From Paenibacillus sp. FSL R5-0341 (GTDB lineage Bacteria > Bacillota > Bacilli > Paenibacillales > Paenibacillaceae), in contig NZ_CP150241.1 of assembly GCF_037975235.1 (NCBI RefSeq), positions 3,410,001 to 3,474,000 of the forward strand: a DNA stretch of 64,000 bases. The letters are read 5' to 3'. Under the pieces are notes generated by a model, which saw only the letters and a list, made by a program, of their open reading frames with translations, made no database searches and was not told where the DNA came from. The position numbers were made by a program, and so were the translations under genes. Shown in pieces: positions 54,530 to 62,512 of this stretch. Numbering within the stretch: the first letter of the stretch is position 1; every line of letters begins with the position of its first letter.

Positions 54530-54611
54530 TAAAAGGGTGAAAATATATGCCTATTTTTGATCCTCAATGGTTGAGTAGCTAACGTCTATTTATTCTTATA
54601 AGATACATGTA

Positions 54612-54651
54612 AAATACCCTGTATGCGGATTGATCCGCATACAGGGTATTT
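54612..54651. terminator. Bidirectional terminator, perfect 19-base arms
   Basis: AAATACCCTGTATGCGGAT and ATCCGCATACAGGGTATTT are separated by two bases. It lies at the end of the coat-like gene (minus strand) and after the TetR gene. Confidence 0.8.
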
Positions 54652-54655
54652 AATT

Positions 54656-55030
54656 CTAGAAACAGCTAAACGAGCTGATTCGCTGCAGATCAATGCCGCT
54701 GTACATCCAGAAGAAGCCATTCCAGCGGAAGCCCGCCACCGAATTTCTGCCGACAAATACCGGGAACATCCAGAAACCTGGACCACGATCCGGCCAAATA
54801 TATGTGTAGCGAAACAGACAGCCGGATATGGCTCTTGGATCTACCGCAAATAGCGAAGCGGGTTGCTGTGGAATGAATGATGGTGGCGGCCCGGTAGGTG
54901 GCTGTATGCCTTGTGGTCCGCCGCCTCCACCCCCGGGGAACGATGGAGGACCTGGCATTCCACCGGGTCCTCCGGGACCCCCAGGTCCGCCAAACCCTCC
55001 ACCAGGTCCAAAAGGTGGTAAAAATGTCAT
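54656..55030 (-). CDS. Gly/Pro-rich coat-like protein
   Basis: A 124-residue protein. Residues about 1-55 are low-complexity glycine and proline (FGPGGGFGGPGGPGG and PTGPPPSFIPQQP); residues about 60-124 form a conserved-looking aromatic domain (CLFRYTYIWPDRGPGFWMFP, FVGRNSVAGFRWNGFFWMY) ending SFSCF. Proteins of this build occur in Bacillus and Paenibacillus and are thought to be spore-surface related; the exact family name escapes me. AGGAG is nine bases before the ATG, and a CATACAATA element 31 bases upstream looks like a SigE/SigK -10, supporting sporulation expression. Confidence 0.65.
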   Translation of the reverse strand: MTFLPPFGPGGGFGGPGGPGGPGGMPGPPSFPGGGGGGPQGIQPPTGPPPSFIPQQPASLFAVDPRAISGCLFRYTYIWPDRGPGFWMFPVFVGRNSVAGFRWNGFFWMYSGIDLQRISSFSCF

Positions 55031-55060
55031 ACAACATCACTCCTGTTCATTAGTCTAGTG

Positions 55061-55069
55061 TATTGTATG
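55061..55069 (-). promoter_or_regulatory. Sporulation-type (SigE/SigK) -10 element
   Basis: On the minus strand CATACAATA fits the SigE (CATACAnT) and SigK (CATAnnnTA) -10 consensus. A matching -35 is not obvious. Confidence 0.4.
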
Positions 55070-55187
55070 TAGGCAATTGAGCAGGGGAATGGATAGGAGC
55101 CTATAGAAGGCCGCAAATTTGGTCATAATCCTGTCAGGCGTTAAGGAATGGTTTGGTGGAACGTTTAATTCTAATTGATCCAGATAA

Positions 55188-55413
55188 ATTTTTGGTGCAG
55201 GTGTCATCGGGAGCATGTACGCAATTAAGTTTATTGAAGCAGGGTTTGAGATTACCTTGTTTGCACATTCGAACAGATTTAAATCATTAAGAGAAAATGG
55301 CCTGCAATATTTAGAAAAAGGTACAGTTAGATCGATACAATATCATGGATAAGCTCGCGAAAGATTTTGTATACGATTTTATTTTCGTTACTGTTCGTTG
55401 CAAACGTATTTAA
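55188..55413 (+). pseudogene. Remnant of a ketopantoate reductase-like (ApbA/PanE) gene
   Basis: The sequence encodes IFGAGVIGSMYAIKFIEAGF, EITLFAHSNRFKSLRENGLQ and YLEKGTVRSI, a Rossmann N-terminus of the ketopantoate reductase family, then after a frameshift FVYDFIFVTVRCK. The first codon is blocked by a stop and the remaining two thirds of the gene are gone. Confidence 0.65.
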
Positions 55414-55526
55414 AACATTGCCATGTTGAGCTTTTTGCATTCTAAGAATAAGATCATTGACCACAAAATACCTATTCCAACCCCTAACACACCAACTGTA
55501 ATTAATTTTAGGGATTTGGTTCTCAT
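55410..55526 (-). CDS. Small membrane peptide (38 residues)
   Basis: A short gene with a perfect AGGAGG eight bases before its ATG. The product begins MRTKSLKLIT, has one hydrophobic helix (VGVLGVGIGILWSMILFL) and ends ECKKLNMAMF: a single-pass membrane peptide with positive ends. It overlaps the end of the ketopantoate reductase remnant by four bases. The strong ribosome binding site supports translation; family and function are unknown. Confidence 0.4.
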   Translation of the reverse strand: MRTKSLKLITVGVLGVGIGILWSMILFLECKKLNMAMF

Positions 55527-55740
55527 CAGAATATCCTCCTAATGTTGAATCATTGGAGTTTTAGAACGGCAAACACGATGGTAATCCCCAGATCCGTAAA
55601 CCTCAGTCGAATCTATTTAAGAGGCAACCGTGGGAAGGAAAAAAATCCTTTTACAATCATTGTCAGTACGCTATAATACAATCACCAGATGGATTACCCA
55701 AAAAAGTGAAATATTGTAATTTTAAATTGGAGGTATGGTT

Positions 55741-55890
55741 ATGATCAAGAAGAAAAAAATGTCCACAGTCCTCAGCGCAGCTTTAGTCGTTTCTATGTTG
55801 GCTACTGGCTTGATAGTCGCTATTCAAGGTAATACAACGTTAGAGGTAGCGAAGTCAGCAGGGGACAAAAAGGTTGAAGTTATTAAGTAA
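55741..55890 (+). CDS. Small secreted-peptide precursor candidate (49 residues)
   Basis: A GGAGG seven bases upstream supports the ATG at 55741. The product has a KKKK start, a hydrophobic export-like core (VLSAALVVSMLATGLIVAI) and a polar C-terminal tail ending AGDKKVEVIK. This is the shape of Phr-type signalling peptide precursors or small exported peptides. A TATAAT lies at 55672, and a terminator at 55992 closes the transcript, so it appears to be a stand-alone gene. No Rap-type receptor is nearby, so the signalling idea is speculation. Confidence 0.5.
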   Translation: MIKKKKMSTVLSAALVVSMLATGLIVAIQGNTTLEVAKSAGDKKVEVIK

Positions 55891-55991
55891 AGAAGATAGG
55901 TGCGATTCTAGTAGTCCCAAAAATTAGGGGTATGCGAAGCACCTAATGCGGAATCTAAAGACTCTAAAACAGTGGTAGGTACAAATTTATT

Positions 55992-56025
55992 ACCTCAGCT
56001 CGGTTAACCCAGCTGAGGTTTTTTC
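55992..56025 (+). terminator. Rho-independent terminator after the small peptide gene
   Basis: ACCTCAGCT and AGCTGAGGT pair around a ten-base loop, then TTTTTT. Confidence 0.8.
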
Positions 56026-56332
56026 ATTTCCTCGTTAATTCATTAAGCTAACCGAGCAGGTAGCAAAAAAAGATATCTGCACTTCAGAGAGTTCTAAAAG
56101 GGAAAAGGCTCTGTTATTTTATTTGATCGAGGCTAGATGAACACTTCATGTTTCCAAAACAATAATACTACTTTCGTATGACTACAACTCCCTATCATTT
56201 TGTCTACAATGTCTACGTAGAGAATGATAGGGTCCTTTTGTTGCGGCTTTAGTTGAAATCGCAGGGCTCGAATTCTATAGATAATCGCAACCGGGATTAA
56301 GGAATCAAAATTCATTATTGGGGGAAAGTTAA
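56026..56332. other. Non-coding region with one hairpin
   Basis: No coding frame is evident. CCCTATCATT (56190) and AATGATAGGG (56223) form a hairpin followed by TCCTTTTG, a weak terminator or leader structure before the collagen-like gene. Confidence 0.4.
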
Positions 56333-57448
56333 GTGATAAAAAGATTGAAATTATCCATGGTATTTTTGCTTGTAATGACGTTTTTTGTGGTTTCTGCTGC
56401 TCAGGCGGCTCCAATTGGCCAACTAGACGAGATCTCTATTATTGTTAATGATAGTGTAGTCCCGAGTGACGTCAAACCCGTTGTTCATAAAGGAACCACA
56501 CTTATACCTTTAAGGGTTCTTGAAGAATCGCTCGGTGTGTCTCTTAACTGGAACAGTTCTACACAAACCATAACGGTTATTAAAGGAGATACATCGGGTA
56601 TTCTAATTATTGGCAAACCGACTGCCAGCGTTAATATCGGTGATGTAGAGGAGGAGGTCGCACTCGATCAACCTGCTAAGATCATTCAGAATCGGGTTAT
56701 GGTACCCGTACGTTTTATTGCAGAATTATTCGGAGCAAAAGTAGTATGGAATTCCACCATCAAAACCATCATCATCAGTACTTTGCCATCAGTTGTCGAA
56801 GAATCGCAGAATTCTACAAGCGATGTAGCCAAGGGAGATAAAGGCGATACCGGAGCAACTGGACCAGTTGGAGCACAAGGACCAGCAGGCTCCACGGGAG
56901 CACAAGGAGCTTCGGGGCCAGTTGGAGCACAAGGACCAGCAGGCCCGGCGGGGGCGCAGGGAGATCCAGGCCAACCGGGGACTTCTTTTACCTCGGAAGG
57001 ATTTTCTGTTACCAGTACGACATACTCAATCAATAGTAGCACGCTATTTTCAAATTGGAGCGAGGCGTCTCCATATTACGGAAGCCCTACATTTAATCCT
57101 TCTACAGGGATATTTACGGCACCGGACAGTGGTAGATATGCCATACATGCAACTGTTAATTATAAGATTGACACACCAATCAATGTAAGCATAGGAAGAG
57201 GCATTGATCCGGTTTTTACTGTAAAGAAGAATGACAATATTGATTTAATAAATGGTTATATGCCTTTCCTTGACGTTAATATACCGTTAGTTTTAACGAT
57301 GAGAACTGTACTAGGTAGTGCGACGGTGACGTTAACCGGTGATGTAGAGCTGGAGGCAGGTGATCAAGTCGGGTTATATTACGAAGCTGATGGTCTATCC
57401 ATTGGATTCAGTACGGATATAGTATGGTCAATTCATCGGCTATCCTAA
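56333..57448 (+). CDS. Exported collagen-like protein with copper-amine-oxidase N-type domain
   Basis: A 371-residue exported protein. A signal peptide ends near AAQAAPIG. Residues about 30-150 form a CuAmOxid_N/stalk domain with two typical repeats ([17 protein letters not shown] and [20 protein letters not shown]). A collagen segment (about 168-216) has about 16 Gly-X-Y triplets ([19 protein letters not shown]). The C-terminal 150 residues are a beta-sandwich like C1q/TNF or BclA tips, probably a trimerisation head. The start is GTG with GGGGGAAAG upstream. It is likely a surface or spore-filament protein; there is no SLH, LPXTG or exosporium leader. Confidence 0.82.
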   Translation: MIKRLKLSMVFLLVMTFFVVSAAQAAPIGQLDEISIIVNDSVVPSDVKPVVHKGTTLIPLRVLEESLGVSLNWNSSTQTITVIKGDTSGILIIGKPTASVNIGDVEEEVALDQPAKIIQNRVMVPVRFIAELFGAKVVWNSTIKTIIISTLPSVVEESQNSTSDVAKGDKGDTGATGPVGAQGPAGSTGAQGASGPVGAQGPAGPAGAQGDPGQPGTSFTSEGFSVTSTTYSINSSTLFSNWSEASPYYGSPTFNPSTGIFTAPDSGRYAIHATVNYKIDTPINVSIGRGIDPVFTVKKNDNIDLINGYMPFLDVNIPLVLTMRTVLGSATVTLTGDVELEAGDQVGLYYEADGLSIGFSTDIVWSIHRLS

Positions 57449-57822
57449 TACAAGGTTACCTGAGGTACAGTTGAACTTTGGTAATAGAAATTCTTCTAAC
57501 AATTATAGAGTCGGGCCTTTCTCAATGGGGGAATGTCTGGCTCTATTTTTTGCGGCTTTCGTATGATCAGGTTAGCCAGTGGGAGCCGCACTAGCGGCCG
57601 GCCTTATGCACCCGACCATTACAGCGTTGCTTCAAGAGGGTAATCAGTAAATACATAGTCGAAGGCAAAGGTGCTTTGACAACCATTTAGTTAATTTTTT
57701 TGCATAATTTTATCCCAGTTGTTAAAAAATAAGTAAGGATAATATTCATTTACGCAGTGACTAGATCTAAATAATAGGGAATAGCACGTAAAAGGCTATT
57801 CGCTTAAAGGAGTGTTACAAAA
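57449..57822. other. Intergenic region with terminator and an unrecognised remnant
   Basis: ATAGAG (57505) and CTCTAT (57541) flank an imperfect stem leading to TTTTTT, a terminator for the collagen-like gene. Around 57580-57650 a GC-richer stretch encodes GAALAAGLMHPTITALLQEG before a stop, with no start; it looks like a gene remnant of unknown family. TTGACA at 57676 lacks a well-spaced -10. Confidence 0.4.
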
Positions 57823-58758
57823 ATGAGAGCAGTTGTGATTAATCAATATGGGAGTAAAGAAGAGCTAGTTGAGCAGGAAGTGAATAAACCAAGTGCAAAA
57901 GCTAATCAAGTGGTTGTAAAACTAGAGGCTACATCCATTAATCCAATCGATTGGAAATTAAGAGAGGGCTACTTAAAAGAAATGTTTGATTGGGAATTTC
58001 CTATTATCTTAGGGTGGGATGCAGCTGGAGTCATAAGTGAAATTGGTTCAAACGTTACGAAGTGGAACGTTGGAGACCGCGTATTCAGTCGCCCTGAAAC
58101 AACTCGTTTCGGTACGTATGCTGAGTATACAGCAGTTGATGAGCACCTACTGGCAAAACTACCTGATTCAATCTCATATGAGGAGGCTGCGGCTGTACCT
58201 TTAGCGGGTTTAACAGCATGGCAGGCATTGTTTACTCATGGCCATTTAAAAGAAGGTGAAACTGTACTTATTCACGCTGGCGCTGGTGGTGTAGGTATTT
58301 ATGCCATTCAATTAGCAAAGTATGCCGGCGCTCATGTTGTTACAACTGCAAGTGAAAAAAATCATGAACTTCTTTATTCATTAGGTGCTGATCAAGTTAT
58401 TGATTACAAAAAGGAAAACTTTGAAGACATTCTAAAAGATATAGATTTGGTGTTCGACACGATGGGTGGAGAAGTAGCTGAGAAAAGCTATACGGTACTT
58501 AAACAAAATACCGGAAGATTGATTACCATTGTTGGTGAACCCAATCATGATACGGCTAAGTCTCACAATGTATCAGCAAAGGGGATTTGGCTACAGCCAG
58601 ATGGTGATCAATTGCAGAGAATGGCTGATCTGATGGAAGAGAAAAAAATCAAGTCGATTGTAGGGGCAACATTCCCGTTTAGTAGACAGGGTATTTATGA
58701 TGCACATGCTTTGAGTGAAACTCACCACGCTGTTGGTAAAATTGTCATTACATTTTAA
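57823..58758 (+). CDS. NADP-dependent quinone oxidoreductase-like MDR protein
   Basis: A 311-residue zinc-independent medium-chain reductase. The N-terminal GroES-like domain carries SINPIDWKLREGYL and ILGWDAAGVI; the cofactor domain has HAGAGGVGIYAIQLAKYAGA, the family version of the dinucleotide motif, and lacks the zinc-binding cysteines of alcohol dehydrogenases. It probably reduces quinones or reactive enones. AAAGGAG precedes the ATG. Its transcript ends in the terminator of repeat copy D. Function beyond reductase is not shown. Confidence 0.9.
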   Translation: MRAVVINQYGSKEELVEQEVNKPSAKANQVVVKLEATSINPIDWKLREGYLKEMFDWEFPIILGWDAAGVISEIGSNVTKWNVGDRVFSRPETTRFGTYAEYTAVDEHLLAKLPDSISYEEAAAVPLAGLTAWQALFTHGHLKEGETVLIHAGAGGVGIYAIQLAKYAGAHVVTTASEKNHELLYSLGADQVIDYKKENFEDILKDIDLVFDTMGGEVAEKSYTVLKQNTGRLITIVGEPNHDTAKSHNVSAKGIWLQPDGDQLQRMADLMEEKKIKSIVGATFPFSRQGIYDAHALSETHHAVGKIVITF

Positions 58759-58782
58759 ACAAGGAGATTGAAAAAACGATAA

Positions 58783-58874
58783 ACACATATTCCCATTGAA
58801 GTCGCTATTTTTGCGGCTTTTTTTATTTTATCGGTACAAATTCTTGTCTAAGCCCAGAACAAGAATTTGTACCG
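58783..58874. repeat. Interspersed hairpin repeat, copy D, including terminator
   Basis: Begins ACACATATTCCCATTG-AAGTCGC (one A fewer than copies A and B), continues into GCGGCTTTTTTTATTTTATC as in copy B, and ends in a perfect hairpin with arms CGGTACAAATTCTTGT and ACAAGAATTTGTACCG around CTAAGCCCAGA, resembling the final hairpin of copy A. Confidence 0.55.
58797..58826 (+). terminator. Rho-independent terminator of the quinone reductase-like gene
   Basis: AGTCGC and GCGGCT pair around TATTTTT, then seven T residues. Confidence 0.65.
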
Positions 58875-58955
58875 ATTGCCGGAATGGACAAGACCATAAT
58901 CCGATTGCCTGGAGGCAGGCACCATTTTTTCTACAGAGATCAAATCAAGTATACA

Positions 58956-60512
58956 TTACCTACCAGATATCTCATTCAGCGAGATTTCTTGTTCCTCCAG
59001 CAGTCGTTTCAGCTTTTGGCGCTGCCGTTTTTCCTTCTGACGGCGCTCTCTGTCTTCGGCCTGCAGAGCCTTGAGTAGGGAGACACACATACCGATAAGG
59101 ACAACAGCGAACGGCAATGCGGCCACAATGGCGGCCGTCTGTAGGCCGTTCAACCCCCCGCTAATCAGCAGTACTACCGCGATGGAGGACTGTAAGATTC
59201 CCCAGGTTAATTTCACTCTTGTACTCGGGTCCAGCTTGCCATCCGACGTCAGCATGCCCAGCACAAAGGTAGCCGAATCAGCCGATGTAATAAAGAAGAT
59301 CATAATCAGGAGTGTAGCGATGAATGCAACGATCGTGCTCAAAGGCAGATGCTCCAGCATAAGGAATAGAGCGGTTGTCGCATCTTCTTTGACGGCCTCC
59401 GCCAAATGAGCGGCATTGAACAACTCCATATGAATTCCTGTTCCGCCGAAGACTGAGAACCAGATAAATCCGAAAAGACTTGGAATAACCATGACGTATA
59501 TTACAAATTCCTTTATGGTTCTTCCTCTGGATACCCTTGCGATAAAAGTACCGACAAAGGGAGCCCACGAGATCCACCATGCCCAGTAAAATAATGTCCA
59601 TGTTCCAATCCAGGTTTCTCTTGAGAACGGCGTCAGTCTCAAACTCATGTTAATAATATTCTGCATGTAACTGCCCAAAGTTGTCGTGAATGTATCAAAT
59701 ATAAAAGAAGTCGGTCCAGTCACCAATACAAATAGCATTAACAGCACAGCTATAACGAGGTTGGTGTTGCTAAGAATCTTAATACCTTTATCCAGACCGG
59801 AGGTTGCCGAGATTAAAAACAGTACGGTTACAATGATGATAATGACAACCTGGGACATGGTCGAGTTAGGAATACCGAATAAGTAATTCAGACCCCCACC
59901 AATCTGTAGTGCTCCCAAACCAAGCGAGGTTGCAACACCGAAGATGGTGGAAATGACTGCCAGAATATCAATGAACTTGCCTAGCCACCCTGCAGCAAGA
60001 CGCTCACCGATCAGAGGAATAAAGGTGGAACTGATTAGCCCTTTGTAGCCTTTCCGGAACTGGAAGTAAGCAAGTGCTAAGCCGATGACGGTATAGATTG
60101 CCCAAGGATGCAGTCCCCAGTGGAAAAAGGCATAACGCATTGACAGTCTTGCTGCTTGCGTTGTTTCGGGTACCGCCCCTTCCGGTGCAGATAAATAGTG
60201 GGACAGCGGTTCAGCAACTCCCCAGAACACCAGCCCAATGCCCATTCCAGCACTAAACAGCATGGACAGCCAGGAAACCGTCGAATATTCCGGTTCATCA
60301 TCGTCATCCCCCAGCCTAATACCGCCAAATCGGCTGAACGCCAGATAAAAAGCAAAGATCAGGAAGAACAGTGTCGCTAGCAGATAAAACCAGCCAAAAT
60401 TCTGGATAGAGAAGTTGTAGGCAACGTTAGCCACATCCGCCAGCTGATCAGGAGCGACCGCTCCCCATATTGCGAACAGTACAACGATGATAATTGTGAT
60501 TGTAAATACCAT
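58956..60512 (-). CDS. BCCT family osmolyte transporter (OpuD/BetP-like)
   Basis: A 518-residue membrane protein with about twelve helices. It has BCCT hallmarks: SAGMGIGLVFWGVAEPLSHY, the MRYAFFHWGLHPWAIY block and WTLFYWAWWISWAPFVGTFIARVSRGRT, which contains the tryptophan cage that binds trimethylammonium compounds. It should import glycine betaine, choline or carnitine with sodium. The charged C-terminal tail (DRERRQKEKRQRQKLKRLLE) resembles the osmosensing tail of BetP. ACGGAGGT precedes the minus-strand start. No choline-oxidation genes are adjacent. Confidence 0.92.
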   Translation of the reverse strand: MVFTITIIIVVLFAIWGAVAPDQLADVANVAYNFSIQNFGWFYLLATLFFLIFAFYLAFSRFGGIRLGDDDDEPEYSTVSWLSMLFSAGMGIGLVFWGVAEPLSHYLSAPEGAVPETTQAARLSMRYAFFHWGLHPWAIYTVIGLALAYFQFRKGYKGLISSTFIPLIGERLAAGWLGKFIDILAVISTIFGVATSLGLGALQIGGGLNYLFGIPNSTMSQVVIIIIVTVLFLISATSGLDKGIKILSNTNLVIAVLLMLFVLVTGPTSFIFDTFTTTLGSYMQNIINMSLRLTPFSRETWIGTWTLFYWAWWISWAPFVGTFIARVSRGRTIKEFVIYVMVIPSLFGFIWFSVFGGTGIHMELFNAAHLAEAVKEDATTALFLMLEHLPLSTIVAFIATLLIMIFFITSADSATFVLGMLTSDGKLDPSTRVKLTWGILQSSIAVVLLISGGLNGLQTAAIVAALPFAVVLIGMCVSLLKALQAEDRERRQKEKRQRQKLKRLLEEQEISLNEISGR

Positions 60513-60912
60513 GATGAGACCTCCGTTATGTAAGCTTCAGCCAACTGTTTCTTAGTATGTGCTAGTCCATCTAGTAATATTTCGGAAAGCCAGCTGTTGT
60601 AAAATAAAACAAACCGCCGTGTAATGAAACACCCGTCGGTTTGTTTTGATCTTGCCTGAATAATATATAGTGCCTATAAACGTATGAATTGAACAGGTGC
60701 GTTAAGGAACAGTGGTTTCGATTTGTGTCTATAATTGCAGTTTTGGAAGGGAAGGATAGATTAATGAATGTGTTGTATTAGATAATAATGAGGAAGGATA
60801 TCGCTATCATTAAATGGATCGGGGCAATGTACTAGCTACTGCGCGTCACCTGAAAAAGATTCTGATCTAGAATAGGTTGGCTTCCAAAAAATTGTTGACT
60901 GTAATCATAAAT
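60513..60912. other. Intergenic region between BCCT and MarR genes
   Basis: Holds the hairpin at 60606-60647. The rest shows no gene; around 60770-60870 a short run (LDNNEEGYRYH, stop, MDRGNVLATARHLKKIL) looks like a decayed coding stretch that I cannot assign. The promoter of the BCCT gene should lie in 60513-60600 but is not clear. Confidence 0.4.
60606..60647 (-). terminator. Terminator downstream of the MarR gene
   Basis: AAAACAAACCG and CGGTTTGTTTT pair around a 20-base loop; on the minus strand it ends in T-rich sequence. It lies 265 bases past the MarR stop. Confidence 0.6.
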
Positions 60913-61338
60913 TTACAGATCCTTCAGATTAACTTGCATGCGTTTGAGCATGTCGGTCATCATTGCAACTTCTTCTTCACTGAAATCCAGTATCATCTGA
61001 TGAAGAAACTGGTTTCGATCCTGCTTGAAATTGGCGATATGCGTTAGCCCTTGTTCTGTTAACCGGACGAAAGTTTCCCGATGATCATCGGGGTTTCTTC
61101 TTCGTGACACCAAACCGTCTGCTTCCAGTTGCTTCAAATGGCGTGTAATAGCAGCACTGTCGATATGAATGGCCTTCTGCAAATGGCTTTGTGTAACTTC
61201 TTGATGAAGATAGAGATGATACAACAGAACGTATCGTGAGGAACTGATCCCCGTACTACGTTCAAATTTAGGTTTCAGCTGATTGCTTATATTTTTAAGT
61301 AATATTAATAAGGTTTCTTGTTCCAGCGAACAATTCAT
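60913..61338 (-). CDS. MarR family transcriptional regulator
   Basis: A 141-residue winged-helix regulator (SRYVLLYHLYLHQEVTQSHL, IDSAAITRHLKQLEADGLVS, RRRNPDDHRETFVRLTEQG). The start is ATG 61338, just after AGGAGGGG; the longer frame to 61413 has no ribosome binding site. It follows the nitroreductase gene on the same strand (133 bases apart), and tandem dyads TTGA-n4-TCAA upstream of that gene are probable binding sites. Members of this type respond to quinones, diamide or other electrophiles. Confidence 0.9.
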   Translation of the reverse strand: MNCSLEQETLLILLKNISNQLKPKFERSTGISSSRYVLLYHLYLHQEVTQSHLQKAIHIDSAAITRHLKQLEADGLVSRRRNPDDHRETFVRLTEQGLTHIANFKQDRNQFLHQMILDFSEEEVAMMTDMLKRMQVNLKDL

Positions 61339-61471
61339 GTTTGCCCCTCCTTGAATGGTACCGAATGTCTTGGAAAGCTTCATATTAAAAATGTCAGATT
61401 CCTTCCACGACATTCGGCAGCTAAAGGCAACTATATCATAATGTGGAGACTACTCGCACTATCGCTTTAAA

Positions 61472-62110
61472 TCATGCCCAAAACGTAGTCTCTTCGGCTG
61501 GCATACGGTAGGAGGTGTATCCCTCGCTTGCAGCTTTTCCAATTGTAAGTAGCATGACTGGTACATAGCGTTCTTTATCCAAGCCAAACACTTCGGCAAT
61601 TTGATCTTTTTCATAACCGCCGATTGGATTGGTGTCATACCCATGTGCACGGGCAACCAGCATCAATTGCATGGAAACCAGACCGGCGTCAAGCATAATG
61701 ACATCGTTCATTTCAGCATCGGACATGTTGTTATAGATCGGTTTGAATGCGTTCAACTGAAAGTCCTTAACATCTTGTGGCATTAAGCCATGCTCAACAG
61801 CTTTTCCATAGATGTTTTCTGCATAATCGAAATTGTTTTTGTCCGCAAACACGGCAATGACAGCTGAAGCTTGAGCGACTTTTTCTTTGTTGAAGCGGGA
61901 CAATGGGACGAGTTTTTCTTTTCCCTCTGGAGTATCCACCACAAGGAAGCGCCAAGGCTGCATGTTGATGGAGGAAGGGGCGGTGCTAGCTTCATTGATG
62001 ATTTGAGTCATTTCTTCCCTGCTGATTTTTACGGATGAATCGTATGTCTTAATGGAGCGGCGTCCATAAATAATCTCGTTAAAATCGTTTGTTTGTTGGT
62101 ATGGTTTCAT
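61472..62110 (-). CDS. NAD(P)H-dependent nitroreductase family protein
   Basis: A 212-residue FMN enzyme: RRSIKTYD (FMN phosphate contact), EASTAPSSINMQPWRFLVVD, and the C-terminal YDTNPIGGYEKDQIAEVFG with PVMLLTIGKAA. Length and motifs match YodC/YdgI/DrgA-type nitroreductases. GGGAG precedes its start. It probably detoxifies quinones or nitro compounds, under the downstream MarR regulator acting at the tandem dyads just upstream. Confidence 0.92.
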   Translation of the reverse strand: MKPYQQTNDFNEIIYGRRSIKTYDSSVKISREEMTQIINEASTAPSSINMQPWRFLVVDTPEGKEKLVPLSRFNKEKVAQASAVIAVFADKNNFDYAENIYGKAVEHGLMPQDVKDFQLNAFKPIYNNMSDAEMNDVIMLDAGLVSMQLMLVARAHGYDTNPIGGYEKDQIAEVFGLDKERYVPVMLLTIGKAASEGYTSYRMPAEETTFWA

Positions 62111-62150
62111 AATAATTATCTCCCTTTATATTTTGTTGAGGCATCAATGT

Positions 62151-62177
62151 TTGACTAGTCAATTGTTGATAAGTCAA
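62151..62177. promoter_or_regulatory. Tandem MarR-type operators
   Basis: TTGACTAGTCAA (62151) is a perfect 12-base palindrome and TTGATAAGTCAA (62166) a near copy, 15 bases apart, 41 bases upstream of the nitroreductase start. Spacing close to one and a half helical turns fits two regulator dimers. Confidence 0.65.
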
Positions 62178-62322
62178 ATATAATCAAAATCCGAGTCCAT
62201 TTCAATAGTTTTTTAACGCCAAAATATTACAATAATCACTTATTATTTGTCATTGCCCACTTGCACAGTTAAACAAAATAGGGCTGGAGTTTAACAACAA
62301 TTTCAAAGGGATAATAAAAGGA

Positions 62323-62351
62323 TTGACATGAAACCAGTTACATATTTTAAT
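62323..62351 (+). promoter_or_regulatory. SigA-type promoter before the HAD phosphatase gene
   Basis: TTGACA and TTTAAT with 17-base spacing; the leader would be about 155 bases. The rest of 62178-62512 holds no gene. Confidence 0.45.
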
Positions 62352-62512
62352 CTTGTTTTGTAGCGAGAGATCACGCAATCATACAGGTAGACATGTTATG
62401 ATGAACCTTTTTCGGATACTTATTAAATATTCATTATAAAGTGTTTGAATAAAGGGAGATCATCTCAATCAAAAAGACAAACAGGACATACTAAAAAATG
62501 GAGGTCATAACA

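Noticed and set aside
54656..55058. Plus-strand Gly/Pro-rich frame opposite the coat-like gene
   Set aside because: GGN/CCN codons read as Gly/Pro on both strands; only the minus strand has a ribosome binding site and a plausible C-terminal domain.
56686..57042. Minus-strand repeats opposite the collagen segment
   Set aside because: Mirror of the Gly-X-Y codons; the plus strand has signal peptide and start site.
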